A stretch of 64,000 bases of DNA from Azospirillum lipoferum (GCF_024170005.1 NZ_JALJXJ010000005.1:1-64000); one strand, 5' to 3'. Counted from the first letter of the stretch, positions 34,370-43,501 are shown. Notes: generated by a model from the sequence alone, not told the origin. Program-made: numbers and translations.

Positions 34370-35410
34370 ATGTTGCATGGTGATATCACGAGCAGCAACG
34401 ACACCGTCGGCGTCGCCGTCGTCAACTACAAGATGCCGCGCCTGCATACTCGGAAGGAGGTTCTGGATAACGCCTACAAGATCGCGGAGATGGTCCAGGG
34501 CATGAAGGTCGGAATGCCGGGCCTGGACCTCGTGGTCTTCCCGGAATACTCGACGCATGGGATCATGTACGACGCCAAGGAGATGTACGAGACGGCCTCC
34601 ACCATCCCCGGCGACGAGACCGAGATCTTCGCCGAGGCCTGTCGCAAGGCGAAGGTTTGGGGCGTATTTTCGCTGACGGGCGAGCGGCACGAGGAACATC
34701 CGCACAAGGCGCCCTACAACACGCTGATCCTGATGAACGACCAGGGCGAGATCGTACAGAAATACCGCAAGATCATGCCCTGGGTGCCGATCGAAGGCTG
34801 GTACCCCGGAAACTGCACCTACGTCTCGGAGGGGCCGAAGGGACTGAAGATCAGCCTGATCATCTGCGACGACGGTAACTTTCCGGAGATCTGGCGCGAC
34901 TGCGCCATGAAGGGGGCGGAGCTGATCGTGCGCTGCCAGGGCTACATGTATCCGGCCAAGGAGCAGCAGATCACCATGGCCAAGGCGATGGCCTGGGCCA
35001 ACAACGTCTATGTCGCCGTGGCGAACGCCGCCGGCTTCGACGGCGTGTACTCCTACTTCGGCCACTCGGCGATCGTCGGCTTCGACGGCCGGTCGCTCGG
35101 TGAATGCGGAACGGAGGAGTACGGCATCCAGTACGCCCAGCTCTCCACCTCGCTGATCCGGGATTTCCGCAAGAACGGCCAGTCGAACAACCACCTCTTC
35201 AAGCTCGTCCACCGTGGCTACACCGGCAAGATCAACTCCGGTGAGGGCGACAAGGGCGAGGCTGCCTGCGCCTACGACTTCTACCGTCAGTGGATCTCCG
35301 ATCCGGAGGCGACCCGCGCCCAGGTCGAAGCCTTCACGCGCAGCACCGTCGGCACCGAGGAATGCCCGATCGACGGTATCCCGAACGCGGCGACGGCGCT
35401 CCACCGCTGA
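34370..35410 (+). CDS. amiE: Aliphatic amidase
   Basis: A 346-residue nitrilase-superfamily amidase, the same length as Pseudomonas aeruginosa AmiE and collinear with it from [20 protein letters not shown] onward. The Glu-Lys-Cys triad falls at the equivalent positions: Glu59 in [10 protein letters not shown], Lys134 in YRKIMPWVP, Cys166 region [13 protein letters not shown] followed by [12 protein letters not shown]. AmiE converts acetamide, propionamide and acrylamide to the acids plus ammonia in the cytoplasm. AAGGAGAGACAAA precedes the ATG. Formamidase (AmiF) is close but the N-terminus and length favour AmiE. Confidence 0.93.
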   Translation: MLHGDITSSNDTVGVAVVNYKMPRLHTRKEVLDNAYKIAEMVQGMKVGMPGLDLVVFPEYSTHGIMYDAKEMYETASTIPGDETEIFAEACRKAKVWGVFSLTGERHEEHPHKAPYNTLILMNDQGEIVQKYRKIMPWVPIEGWYPGNCTYVSEGPKGLKISLIICDDGNFPEIWRDCAMKGAELIVRCQGYMYPAKEQQITMAKAMAWANNVYVAVANAAGFDGVYSYFGHSAIVGFDGRSLGECGTEEYGIQYAQLSTSLIRDFRKNGQSNNHLFKLVHRGYTGKINSGEGDKGEAACAYDFYRQWISDPEATRAQVEAFTRSTVGTEECPIDGIPNAATALHR

Positions 35411-35424
35411 GGCGGAGTGGCAGG

Positions 35425-35447
35425 GGGCCGGGGCTCCGCCCCGGTCC
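35425..35447 (+). promoter_or_regulatory. GC-rich stem-loop between amiE and the NorQ-like gene
   Basis: CCGGGGC (35428-35434) and GCCCCGG (35438-35444) form a perfect stem with loop TCC, extendable by GGG against TCC. There is no T-tract. A hairpin here would stabilise the upstream amiE message or weaken read-through into the AAA+/VWA genes. Confidence 0.5.
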
Positions 35448-35499
35448 GCATCCTCCGGGCTCCATCCCGGGAAGCGGGAAACAACAAGGACGCGCGCCG

Positions 35500-36300
35500 A
35501 TGGCACTGAACGCATTTCGGATCACCGAGGAACCCTACTACCACTCGATCGCCAACGAGATTGCGCTGTTCGAAGCCGCGTACAGCGCGCGTATGCCGAT
35601 GATGCTGAAAGGGCCGACGGGCAGCGGGAAGACCCGGTTCGTCGAGCATATGGCGTGGCGGCTCGGCCGCCCGCTGGTGACCGTCGCCTGTCACGAGGAT
35701 ATGACCGCGTCGGATCTGGTCGGTCGCTTCCTCTTGGATGCCGGCGGCACCGTATGGCACGACGGTCCGCTCACCCAGGCGGTGAGGCATGGCGGGATCT
35801 GCTACCTCGATGAAATTGTCGAGGCGCGCCAGGACACCACCGTCGTCATCCATCCACTGACCGACTCCCGCCGTGTCCTGCCATTGGAGAAGCGGGGCGA
35901 GTTGGTGACCGCCCATCCCGACTTCCAGCTCGTCATTTCCTACAACCCCGGTTACCAGAGCGTCCTGAAAGACCTGAAGGAGTCTACCAAACAGCGCTTC
36001 GCGGCGATCGAGTTCGGCCATCCGTCGTTCGATGCCGAAACGCGGATCGTCTGTACCGAGGCCGAAGTGCCGGAAGAGGTCGCTGCGCGGCTCGTCCGCA
36101 TCGCCGCCAGCTCGCGCAATCTGAAAGGCCACGGCCTGCGCGAAGGGGCTTCCACCCGCATGCTCATCCACGCGGCCCGATTGGTTGCGCGCGGCGTGGC
36201 GCTCGCGACGGCCTGCGACATCGCGCTGGTCCTTCCGATCACGGACGATGCCGATCTCCGGGACGCCGTTCGCGCGGCCATCGCCGTAGCCGCCGCTTGA
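35500..36300 (+). CDS. CbbQ/NirQ/NorQ-family AAA+ ATPase
   Basis: A 266-residue MoxR-type AAA+ ATPase of the CbbQ/NorQ branch: Walker A GPTGSGKT at residues 38-45, [34 protein letters not shown] (Walker B with following acidic stretch), [20 protein letters not shown] (sensor 1 and arginine region). Such ATPases work with a VWA protein to remodel or activate a target enzyme (NorQ/D for NO reductase, CbbQ/O for Rubisco). Neither target is present; the adjacent genes are amiE and the VWA gene, so an amidase or the transporter may be the client. AAGGA precedes the ATG at 35500. Confidence 0.85.
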   Translation: MALNAFRITEEPYYHSIANEIALFEAAYSARMPMMLKGPTGSGKTRFVEHMAWRLGRPLVTVACHEDMTASDLVGRFLLDAGGTVWHDGPLTQAVRHGGICYLDEIVEARQDTTVVIHPLTDSRRVLPLEKRGELVTAHPDFQLVISYNPGYQSVLKDLKESTKQRFAAIEFGHPSFDAETRIVCTEAEVPEEVAARLVRIAASSRNLKGHGLREGASTRMLIHAARLVARGVALATACDIALVLPITDDADLRDAVRAAIAVAAA

Positions 36301-36309
36301 GGCGCCGGC

Positions 36310-38043
36310 ATGAGCGAGCACCCAACTGTTCCACCGGTTCCCTTCGCCCCATTCGAGCGTCGGCTGAGCGCTTTTCTGGTGGCCCTCTGGCGATTGCGCG
36401 CACCGATCCGGCCGATGCGGCCCGACGCGAACGGCATGCCGCCCCGCCGCCTTCGCTTGACCGACGGGTTGATCTGGGTTCCAGACAGCCTGCCCGGTAT
36501 CCATGCCGATCAAGCCGCCGGTCTCTATCGCGCCGCCCTGGTCCATGCCGGAGCGCATCTTCGCTTTTCCAGCCCACGGTTCCCGGTCGGCACGTTGAAG
36601 CCCGTCCAAGTGGCTCTTGTCTCGCTGATCGAGGACGCGCGCGTCGAGCATCTGGCCATGCGCGAGTATCCGGGACTGCTCCAGGTGTGGCGTCCCTTCC
36701 ATGTGGCCGAGGGTGGGGGCACTCCAAACGCTCCGGGCCTGATGGCCCGGCTGGCGCGGGCGTTGATCGATCCCGACTACGACGATGGCGACGCCTGGGT
36801 GAGCAAGGGCCGAAGCCTGTTCTTCGACGGACGCGCGGAATGGGAAACGCATGAGTTCAGCCGTCGCGTCGGCGGACTTCTGGGCAACGACCTTGGCCAG
36901 ATGAGGCTGTCCTTCAATCCCAAGACGCACGTCGTGGAGCCGGCCTATCGCGACGACAACCTTGGTCTGTGGGAATCCAACGTGCCGGCGTCGGCGGAGG
37001 GCGAAACCGCCTACGAGTCCCTCCGTACCGAGCGTGAGGAACGCGACGATGGCAGGCCCGACGACACCTCGCTGGGCATCGAGGCCGAAGAGCGGGCGCC
37101 TGTCGCCGAAGCGCCGGGCTGTCCCGCCGGTGAGGAGGAGATGGCGGCGCCGCCGGCTTTGTACTCCGAATGGGATTACCGCATCGCCCGGGAGCGGCCG
37201 AACTGGGTTCGCGTCGTCGAACGGGTACCCGGCGTCGGGGATCCCGCCGAGGTCCGCAACGCCGCCACACGCCACGCCGCTGTCGCTGATCGTCTGGCGG
37301 CGCTGGTGCGCGCCGCCGGCGTCGGGCGGCCGCAGCGCCTGCATAGACAGTTGGAGGGCGATCGGCTGGACCTGGATGCGTGCATAGAGGTTATGGTGAG
37401 CCGCTGCCGCAACGAGATTCCCGACCCCCGTATACACGCCGCGCTGCAGCACCGTACCCGCGATCTGTCGGCGCTTCTGCTGCTGGACGTATCGGCCTCG
37501 ACCGGCGATCAGGTGCCGGATGGCATCCGTCCAGTGCTGGAGGTGGAACGGGATGCCGCCGCGCTTTTCGCTACCGCGCTGGACCGCATTGGGGATCGCT
37601 TCGCCATCCATGCATTCCGGTCGAACGGGAGAAACGACGTCAGCTATTACCGGCTGAAGGACTTTCGGGAGGCTTACGACGACGCGGCCATGGCGCGCCT
37701 TGCGAGCTTGAGGCCCGGCCTGTCGACCCGGCTGGGAGCGGCGTTGCGTCACGGCGGGCGCCTGCTCGGCCGACAATCCAGCCATCGCCGTCTGCTGCTG
37801 GTTGTGACCGATGGCGAACCCTCGGACATTGATGTCGCTGACCGCCGCCTGCTGGTTGAGGATACGCGGCAGGCCGTGTTCTCTCTCGCCGCGCAGGGGA
37901 TCGATGCCTTCGGGATCGGGCTTGATCCCGGCGGTCGGAAATACCTGACGCGCATGTTCGGGGTCCGCAACAGCACCGTAGTCGATCACGTCGAGCGTTT
38001 GGCGGACCTCCTGCCGAACCTGTTCCTGACATTGTCGCGCTGA
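36310..38043 (+). CDS. NorD/CbbO-like von Willebrand factor A protein
   Basis: A 577-residue partner of the AAA+ protein, nine bases downstream. The C-terminal 190 residues are a VWA domain with intact metal-ion-dependent adhesion site: DVSAST near residue 391, a later Thr, and VTDGEPSDIDVADRR near 498. The N-terminal 380 residues are charged and variable with an acidic stretch (ERDDGRPDDTSLGIEAEERA). NorD proteins are of similar length. It ends the amide operon. The target of the pair is unknown. Confidence 0.82.
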   Translation: MSEHPTVPPVPFAPFERRLSAFLVALWRLRAPIRPMRPDANGMPPRRLRLTDGLIWVPDSLPGIHADQAAGLYRAALVHAGAHLRFSSPRFPVGTLKPVQVALVSLIEDARVEHLAMREYPGLLQVWRPFHVAEGGGTPNAPGLMARLARALIDPDYDDGDAWVSKGRSLFFDGRAEWETHEFSRRVGGLLGNDLGQMRLSFNPKTHVVEPAYRDDNLGLWESNVPASAEGETAYESLRTEREERDDGRPDDTSLGIEAEERAPVAEAPGCPAGEEEMAAPPALYSEWDYRIARERPNWVRVVERVPGVGDPAEVRNAATRHAAVADRLAALVRAAGVGRPQRLHRQLEGDRLDLDACIEVMVSRCRNEIPDPRIHAALQHRTRDLSALLLLDVSASTGDQVPDGIRPVLEVERDAAALFATALDRIGDRFAIHAFRSNGRNDVSYYRLKDFREAYDDAAMARLASLRPGLSTRLGAALRHGGRLLGRQSSHRRLLLVVTDGEPSDIDVADRRLLVEDTRQAVFSLAAQGIDAFGIGLDPGGRKYLTRMFGVRNSTVVDHVERLADLLPNLFLTLSR

Positions 38044-38055
38044 CCTCGCGGCGCC

Positions 38056-38298
38056 TTAACAAAGGCGGGTGACGCACTCGATCAGGCGCCTAAGCGGTCG
38101 GTGATGGAAGCATCCATGGGCCGGCCGCATCTCGCACCTTGTGTGGGACCCGGCGTTTTCCACGGTGCCGGTGGCGGCGGAGCGACGCCCGAGCGCTGGA
38201 CGGTTCCGCCATCCTCGGCAGCGAAACCGCCGATAGCCCTGCACCGTTCGGTCCGAACGCCCGACCGTCGCGGTCGAAGAGCAGTGTGGGCAGCGCAT
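38056..38298 (-). mobile_element. Transposase N-terminal remnant (zinc-ribbon type)
   Basis: The minus strand reads MRCPHCSSTATVGRSDRT then VQGYRRFRCRGW, the zinc-ribbon start of a common transposase group, with one expected second cysteine lost and the sequence degenerating afterwards. Only the first 35 or so residues are recognisable (about 38195-38298). The next frame is not continued by any DDE domain. Confidence 0.5.
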
Positions 38299-38514
38299 CG
38301 GTCACTTCCGGCGTGAAGGTGATCCTCTACGTCAACCCTGCGCCGTCGAACAAGCTGGCTCGAAGGCTGATAAAACCGCCCCCTTCACCAGCCTGGATAC
38401 AGTCACCGACAAAACCGACGCGGTTCAGAGCGATCACACGATGCCGTTTGGGTTTGCCTGCACGGACCGGTCCAACTACATTCCTCGCTGACGCTCACCG
38501 AAGGGGGAATGGAC
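38299..38514. other. Intergenic region before TetR gene
   Basis: About 215 bases with no convincing frame. It includes CTGGATACAGTCACCGACAAAACCGACGC-like sequence resembling the junction at 84-115 near the first IS remnants, so it may be another IS flank. The TetR promoter should lie here; I see no clear palindrome. Confidence 0.35.
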
Positions 38515-39141
38515 ATGCGCGAAGGCCGAATCATGCGGCTCCCTCCAAGAGAGCGAATTCTAGATGCCGCAGAAGATCTATTCTTCAACTTGGGCATCCG
38601 GCGTGTAACGGTTGAGGATGTTGCCACCAAAGCCGAAACGACCAAAGCTGCGGTCTACCGGCATTTCGGCTCTAAGGAAAACCTTATCGCCGAATGGATC
38701 CGGATTGTCACGGCGCAATACGCTGCCATTCTGGACGACCTTGAGAAGACCTACCCGGGAGATCCCCGCGCTCAATTGTATGGCTGGGCCAAGCACATCG
38801 CTGATACCCTGGCAACGACGTCGCATCGAGGATGTCCATTCATCAACTCAATCGCGGAACTGCCTGACCCGAATGATCCCGTTCGTTTGCTAATTGAAGC
38901 CCATAAAAAGAGGCAGGCGCAACGGGTGGCGGTGCTTTGTGAAGGGGCGGGCATTCCAGACCCGGAGGCTGCCGCGGTAGAGATTAGCTTCATGCTTGAA
39001 GGTGCGCAGATCAGCACCCAGAACAACAGCATCCCGAATGCCGGCCAGCATGTGATGAGGATCATTTCTGAGATCCTTGATCGGGCAGATCGCGGCAAGA
39101 AGAAGGGCTCGCTTAAGGTGCTGGCCAAACGAGCCGGTTGA
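38515..39141 (+). CDS. TetR-family regulator
   Basis: A 208-residue regulator: residues about 8-55 are the TetR helix-turn-helix (RERILDAAEDLFFNLGIRRV, DVATKAETTKAAVYRHFGSK), and the rest is a helical ligand domain with HRGCPFINSIAELPDPNDP, a motif of the YbiH/TetR_C_ group. I use ATG at 38515, preceded by AAGGGGG at good spacing; the ATG six bases earlier is too close. It sits between the amide module and IS scraps and has no obvious operator of its own. The GTATC palindromes upstream of the amidase are a possible target. Confidence 0.85.
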   Translation: MREGRIMRLPPRERILDAAEDLFFNLGIRRVTVEDVATKAETTKAAVYRHFGSKENLIAEWIRIVTAQYAAILDDLEKTYPGDPRAQLYGWAKHIADTLATTSHRGCPFINSIAELPDPNDPVRLLIEAHKKRQAQRVAVLCEGAGIPDPEAAAVEISFMLEGAQISTQNNSIPNAGQHVMRIISEILDRADRGKKKGSLKVLAKRAG

Positions 39142-39300
39142 TCTTCCGCATCTCGCCGGATGGCACCGTCAACTCGCTGGCACCGACCATGGTTGCTGGC
39201 GCCGTTCGGCCACGGATATCCAGAGACCGGTGCCTCAGGCGGCCAGGGCACCGTCAAGTCCACGGTGGCGGAGCGGCAGAGGTGCGAGTACAGGGTTGCC

Positions 39301-39457
39301 ATGACGACGCCCCGTGATCCCCGCTACGTCGGCTACCGCTTCCCCGCCGAGGTCATCACGATAGCGGTGTGGCTCTACTTCCGCTTCCCCTTGAGCCTGC
39401 GTATGGTCGAGGAGATGCTGTGGCGGCCCGCGGCATCACCGTGAGCCATGAGACGTG
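39301..39457 (+). mobile_element. IS6-family transposase fragment
   Basis: Encodes YVGYRFPAEVITIAVWLYFR and FPLSLRMVEEML, close to the subtype at 14.4-15.1 kb but on the plus strand. A one-base shift then moves the frame before ARGITVSHET, and the match stops at about 39457, where a different IS6 fragment on the opposite strand begins. Confidence 0.65.
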
Positions 39458-39532
39458 CCGTATCGGCAGTACCACGCACCGCCCAGAGCACGATCTCACC
39501 CTCGAAGTGGCACCCCTTAAAAGTCCGACACG
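39458..39532 (-). mobile_element. Second IS6-family transposase fragment, opposite strand
   Basis: The minus strand reads FKGCHFEGEIVLWAVR, then in a shifted frame WYCRYG, the N-terminus of another IS6 subtype (usually FKGRHF-EGEIVLWAVRWYCRY). Only about 25 codons remain. It butts against the plus-strand fragment, marking a recombination scar between two IS6 elements. From 39533 to 39690 I see nothing coding. Confidence 0.55.
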
Positions 39533-39690
39533 GCTTGACTCCCTCAAGCGTCCAGCCATTCCGCCGCGTGCCGGCCAACTTTGCAACAGAGCCCCTCGTC
39601 CATCGACGGCCCCTCTGAGCTGGTCTCTTCGACGGCATCAGCTTGCCACCGATCCCAGAAGGTGGAAGGGCCGTCCACCACATCATCCCT

Positions 39691-40791
39691 TCAGCGCGGC
39701 GCCGTCGTCGACCCCCGCACGATCAGCTTCGTGTCGAGAAAGCGCTTGGCGGGCTCGACGTCGGGGGAGCGCAGACGGCGAATGAGCATTTCGGCGGCCG
39801 CCTTGCCCATCTCGTAAACCGGTTGTGACAGGGCAGTGATGTTCGGTTCCACGAAGGTCATCCACTCCATGTCGTCATACGCCACGAACGACAGGTCTTC
39901 CGGTATGCGGATACCCATGCTGCGGCAGGCCTGATAGGCGCCGTGAGTCATGACGTTGTCCACCGTGAAGATCGCCGATGGTGGCGGATCGAGCCTCAGC
40001 GCCGCCAGCGTCTGCTCCCGAGCCGTGGCGGGATCGTAGGACCCGGTGCCGCGGATCAGAGCCGGGTCGATCGGGACACCCGCTGCCTCGTGCGCCTGGA
40101 TGTACCCCAGCAGACGAGCGCCACTCGGCATCAGCATCTGGACATCCGGCTCCGTTGCGGAGCCGATCCAGTTCGGCCATTCCTTGTCGTGGGCTGTGCG
40201 AAGCTCCGCGATGATCGCGATCCGCCGGTGTCCCAGGCCGAGCAGGTGGCCGACCGCGGTCCGGCTGGCGCTTACGCTGTCGGTCAGGACCGCGTCGGCC
40301 GTCAGTCCCGCGACATCGCGGTCGAGCAGCACCACGGGCGTGCCGCTCTGTGCCGCCTCGATCAGGTGGCCGGTCTCGACCGGGCTCGCAGGTGACACGA
40401 TGATGCCGTCGACCTGCTTTTGCAGCAGCAGACCGACCGCTTCCCGTTCCAGGGCCACATCCTCGTCGCTGTTGGTCAGGATGGTGCCGAAGCCTTCTTG
40501 CCGTGCAACGTCCCCGATTCCCCGCATGGCGCTGGCGAAGAACGGGTTGGCAATGTCGGCGCCGACGACGCCGATCGTGTTGGTGCGGCCGGTGATCATG
40601 CTGCGCGCCAGGCTGTTCGGCCGGTAGCCCAACGCTTCGGCGGCCTTGCGCACCCGCTCGCGGATTTCTTCCCGCACATAGCCATAGTCGCCGAGCGCGC
40701 GCCCTGCCGTCGCGGCGGATACGCCCGCCTCCCTGGCCACGTCGGCGATGGTGGCTCGGCGGCGCTCGGTGTTCATCGGGGAGGATGCCAT
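39691..40791 (-). CDS. LacI-family regulator of the Amadori module
   Basis: A regulator of about 366 residues. The LacI helix-turn-helix and hinge are at the N-terminus (TIADVAREAGVSAATAGRAL, LGYRPNSLARSM), followed by a periplasmic-binding-like sensor domain (TIGVVGADIANPFFASAMRG to the C-terminus). The start is uncertain: ATG 40791 or ATG 40776, neither with a good ribosome binding site, and the frame is open further up. It lies at the end of the module and is the best candidate for the TGAGA-n-CG-n-TCTCA palindromes found before the binding protein/FrlC genes and before frlB, since such odd-spaced CG-centred palindromes are typical LacI sites. Confidence 0.85.
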   Translation of the reverse strand: MASSPMNTERRRATIADVAREAGVSAATAGRALGDYGYVREEIRERVRKAAEALGYRPNSLARSMITGRTNTIGVVGADIANPFFASAMRGIGDVARQEGFGTILTNSDEDVALEREAVGLLLQKQVDGIIVSPASPVETGHLIEAAQSGTPVVLLDRDVAGLTADAVLTDSVSASRTAVGHLLGLGHRRIAIIAELRTAHDKEWPNWIGSATEPDVQMLMPSGARLLGYIQAHEAAGVPIDPALIRGTGSYDPATAREQTLAALRLDPPPSAIFTVDNVMTHGAYQACRSMGIRIPEDLSFVAYDDMEWMTFVEPNITALSQPVYEMGKAAAEMLIRRLRSPDVEPAKRFLDTKLIVRGSTTAPR

Positions 40792-40917
40792 GCCTTGAGG
40801 TTCTTCAGTTTCAATATCGCCGGGAGCACCCCATCCGGAGCGGATCGGGCGACGCATGCTACTCAACTTTCCCAACCGGGCAAAGCCGATCGCCAGGGCC
40901 GTTCGCGGATCGGGAGC

Positions 40918-42243
40918 CTAGAAGCCGACCTGCGGATCGGGACGGGAGCCGTCGGTGAACCGGGTGATCGAGAAGGGCGTCACGTCGACGGACGGCCTCG
41001 TGTTGGTGGCGAGGTCCGCCAGCACATGCCCAGCGCCGGGACCGAGCGTGAAGCCGTGGCCCGAGAAGCCGGTGCCGACATGGAACCCCGGGATGGCCGG
41101 AACGCTGGAGATCACCGGGATCGCGTCGGGGGTGACGTCCAGCAGTCCGGCCCAGCTCTGCTCGACCGGCACGGTTCCAAAGATCGGGAACCGTTCGACA
41201 AGCCGTCGTCTTGTCTCGTCGATGAAGCGCTGATTTGGGTCAGGGTCATTGACGCGGGTCCCCTCGTAGGCCGAGGCTGCATCCGGGGGACGGCGGCGCG
41301 CATCACGCAGCTCGGTCATGAAACGACCGGCGGTCGGCCGCAGCCGGCGCCACGACATGCGCAGCATCGGCGTGAAGTCGCGCATGAACCGGAAGCTGGA
41401 CGGCGTGATCGGGGCCAGCGTGTTGAAGGGATCGCCGATGGTGTAGCCGCCATCCGCCCGGCGCCGGAACGAGTAGTGTTGCGTCACCGCCGCCGGCAAC
41501 GGACCGCCGGCCAGGGGAGCCGTCCTCATGACCGACGCCTGCACCGGCAGCTGCGACAGCCTGACGTCCAGGCTGTCGCAGAACAGCCGGCTCCAGGCTC
41601 CGCCCGCCAGCACGACCGCATCCGCCTTGATCCGGCCCCGTTCGGTCCACACGCCGGAAACGCGGCCGGCTTCGGTATCCAGCGCCCGCACGGCACAGGT
41701 GGTCAGGATGATGGCGCCGTCGCGCTGGGCGGCCCTGGCGATTGCCGGCGCCGCGCGTTGCGGTTCGGCAACGGCGTCGCCGTCGGCGAACAGCCCGCCC
41801 TTGAACGGCCGGGTGGCGCCGGGGAAAAGGGAGGCGACCTCGGCGCTGGAGAGAATGCGGGCGCCGAGGCCTTGGGGGACCGCCCTGCGGATCCAGGACT
41901 CGGCGACCGCGATGGGAGCGTCGCTGTCGTAAAGCCGCGCGATGCCGGTGGCCCGGTACCCGATGTCGGCTTCGACCAGTGCCGTCATCCCGCTCCACAG
42001 GCGTGCCGACAGGACGCTGATGGGGATTTCCCGATCGTCGCGTCCGCAGGTGATGATCCAGCCCCAGTTGCGGCTGGATTGCTCACCGGCGATACGGCCC
42101 TTCTCACAAAGCACGACCGGAACGCCCTTGCGGGCGAGGAAGAGTGCCGTACTCGCCCCGACGATGCCGCCGCCGATCACCACGACCGCCGTTTCCGTCG
42201 GGAAATCGGCGTCGGCGGTCACGTCGTCCACGATCAAACCCAT
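40918..42243 (-). CDS. FAD-dependent amine/D-amino acid oxidase-like protein
   Basis: A 441-residue DAO-family flavoprotein. The dinucleotide-binding start is AVVVIGGGIVGASTALFLAR near residue 20, followed by GEQSSRNWGWI, and the second FAD segment is IPGFHVGTGFSGHGFTLGPG near the end. Enzymes of this family oxidise secondary amines, including D-amino acids, sarcosine and Amadori products (amadoriases). Placement with fructosamine-type kinase and deglycase genes suggests action on an Amadori compound or on the amino acid released. ATG at 42243 follows AAAGGA. Confidence 0.8.
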   Translation of the reverse strand: MGLIVDDVTADADFPTETAVVVIGGGIVGASTALFLARKGVPVVLCEKGRIAGEQSSRNWGWIITCGRDDREIPISVLSARLWSGMTALVEADIGYRATGIARLYDSDAPIAVAESWIRRAVPQGLGARILSSAEVASLFPGATRPFKGGLFADGDAVAEPQRAAPAIARAAQRDGAIILTTCAVRALDTEAGRVSGVWTERGRIKADAVVLAGGAWSRLFCDSLDVRLSQLPVQASVMRTAPLAGGPLPAAVTQHYSFRRRADGGYTIGDPFNTLAPITPSSFRFMRDFTPMLRMSWRRLRPTAGRFMTELRDARRRPPDAASAYEGTRVNDPDPNQRFIDETRRRLVERFPIFGTVPVEQSWAGLLDVTPDAIPVISSVPAIPGFHVGTGFSGHGFTLGPGAGHVLADLATNTRPSVDVTPFSITRFTDGSRPDPQVGF

Positions 42244-42286
42244 CAAGCGCGTCCTTTCAAGCTGGTCGACCGAAACGGCCGGTTCG

Positions 42287-43342
42287 TCAGCGCTGCACGA
42301 AGTTGTCCCAGCGCTCCAGCACGGCGGCGTTGTTTTCAGCCCACCAGACCTCGTCCAGCTTGATCTGGGTCTTCATGTTTTCCGGCGAGGTGTTGATCCG
42401 GGCGATCTGCTCCGGCGACAGGATCCCGGTTTTGAAGGCTTTCAGGTTGGACGGACCGTAGTCGACGGTCAGCGGAAAATGCGCCTGCTGCTCGGGCGAG
42501 AAGAACATCGCCAGCGCCTTCATCGCCATGTCCTTGTGCGGCGCGCCTTTGGGAATGGCGAAGGCGTCGCCGGTCAGGATGCCCTGGTTGAAGGTGAAGC
42601 CGGCCTTGCCGCCGTCGCGCATCACGCTGGAGGCCCGGCCATTCCAGATCTGGATGTAGTCGACCTCGCCGTCCTTGAGCAGCTGCGCGGATTGGGCGCC
42701 CGAGTCCCACCAGGCTTCGATCTGCGGCTTGATCTGCTCCAGCTTTTTGAATGCCCGGTCCACGTCCAGCGGATAAAGCTTGTCGGGTGCCACGCCGTCG
42801 GCCAGCAGTGCCATTTCCAGATTGCCGCGCGGATATTTGAAGACGGAGCGGGCGCCGGGGAACGCCTTGGTGTCGAAGAAGTCGGCCCAGCTCTTCATCG
42901 TCTTGCCGCCGGGTTGCCCGGTCTTGGTGTTCCAGGCGATGACCGTGCTGTAGTAGTAGGCGGGAATGCAGTAATCCATGTCCGACGGGGACTCGATGCC
43001 GTCGGTGTTGACGATCTTCCGGTCGATCTTCTCCAGGATGCCTTCCTTGGCGGCCTGCTGGCACTCGTCCAGGCCGAGCTGCGCAATGTCCCAGGTGACG
43101 GCCCCGCTGCGGACCTGAAGCCGGATGTCACGCACGTTCTGGATGGTTTCCTCCTTGAACGTCACGCCCAATGCCTTGGCGGTCGGTTCGAAGAAAGCGG
43201 CGCGCTCCGCGTCGGCGATGATGCCGCCCCCGGTGGCGACCGTCAGCTGCTGCGCGCCGGCGGCGCCGAGCGGGACCGCCGCCATCAGGAGGCCGGACAG
43301 GACCCCCGGCAGGGCAATGGTAGGCAGGGATTTCACTGTCAT
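42287..43342 (-). CDS. PotD-type ABC binding protein
   Basis: A 351-residue extracellular solute-binding protein family 1 member of the spermidine/putrescine group. A signal peptide of about 30 residues (basic start, hydrophobic core, AGAQQLTVATGGG) is followed by AERAAFFEPTAKALGVTFKE and typical PotD blocks (SPSDMDYCIPAYYYSTVIAW, PRGNLEMALLADG). AGAGGACCATC precedes ATG. It diverges from frlC over paired LacI-type palindromes. Deoxyfructosyl amino acids are carried by this transporter class in Agrobacterium soc and moc systems. Confidence 0.82.
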   Translation of the reverse strand: MTVKSLPTIALPGVLSGLLMAAVPLGAAGAQQLTVATGGGIIADAERAAFFEPTAKALGVTFKEETIQNVRDIRLQVRSGAVTWDIAQLGLDECQQAAKEGILEKIDRKIVNTDGIESPSDMDYCIPAYYYSTVIAWNTKTGQPGGKTMKSWADFFDTKAFPGARSVFKYPRGNLEMALLADGVAPDKLYPLDVDRAFKKLEQIKPQIEAWWDSGAQSAQLLKDGEVDYIQIWNGRASSVMRDGGKAGFTFNQGILTGDAFAIPKGAPHKDMAMKALAMFFSPEQQAHFPLTVDYGPSNLKAFKTGILSPEQIARINTSPENMKTQIKLDEVWWAENNAAVLERWDNFVQR

Positions 43343-43382
43343 GATGGTCCTCTTTCCCGGAAACGTGAGCCTTGTTTTGTCA

Positions 43383-43417
43383 TGAGATCGTTCTCATAGT
43401 GTGTGAGAACGTTCTTA
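43383..43417. promoter_or_regulatory. Paired LacI-type operators, binding protein/frlC region
   Basis: TGAGATCGTTCTCA (43383-43396) and TGAGAACGTTCTTA (43404-43417) are near-perfect 14-base palindromes with central CG, 21 bases apart centre to centre, on one helix face. They lie in the 159-base gap between the divergent binding-protein and frlC genes and match the pair at 49140-49170. Confidence 0.78.
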
Positions 43418-43501
43418 CCCGACGGCGCTCCTGTCAAGGCAGATCCTGCGCAGGAGTCGAAAGAGCAGAGCGGGTGGGTTCGATCCAGACAGGAGAAACC
43501 A

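Noticed and set aside
35287..37989. A 900-codon open frame on the minus strand
   Set aside because: Shadow of the NorQ-like and NorD-like genes; no ribosome binding site, no recognisable fold, composition typical of antisense frames.
35500..38043. Nitric oxide reductase accessory operon
   Set aside because: NorQ/NorD-like sequence is clear but norC and norB are absent and the genes continue the amide operon, so I do not assign denitrification.
40420..42363. A 647-codon plus-strand frame over the LacI and flavoprotein genes
   Set aside because: Antisense shadow; the minus-strand proteins carry complete family signatures.
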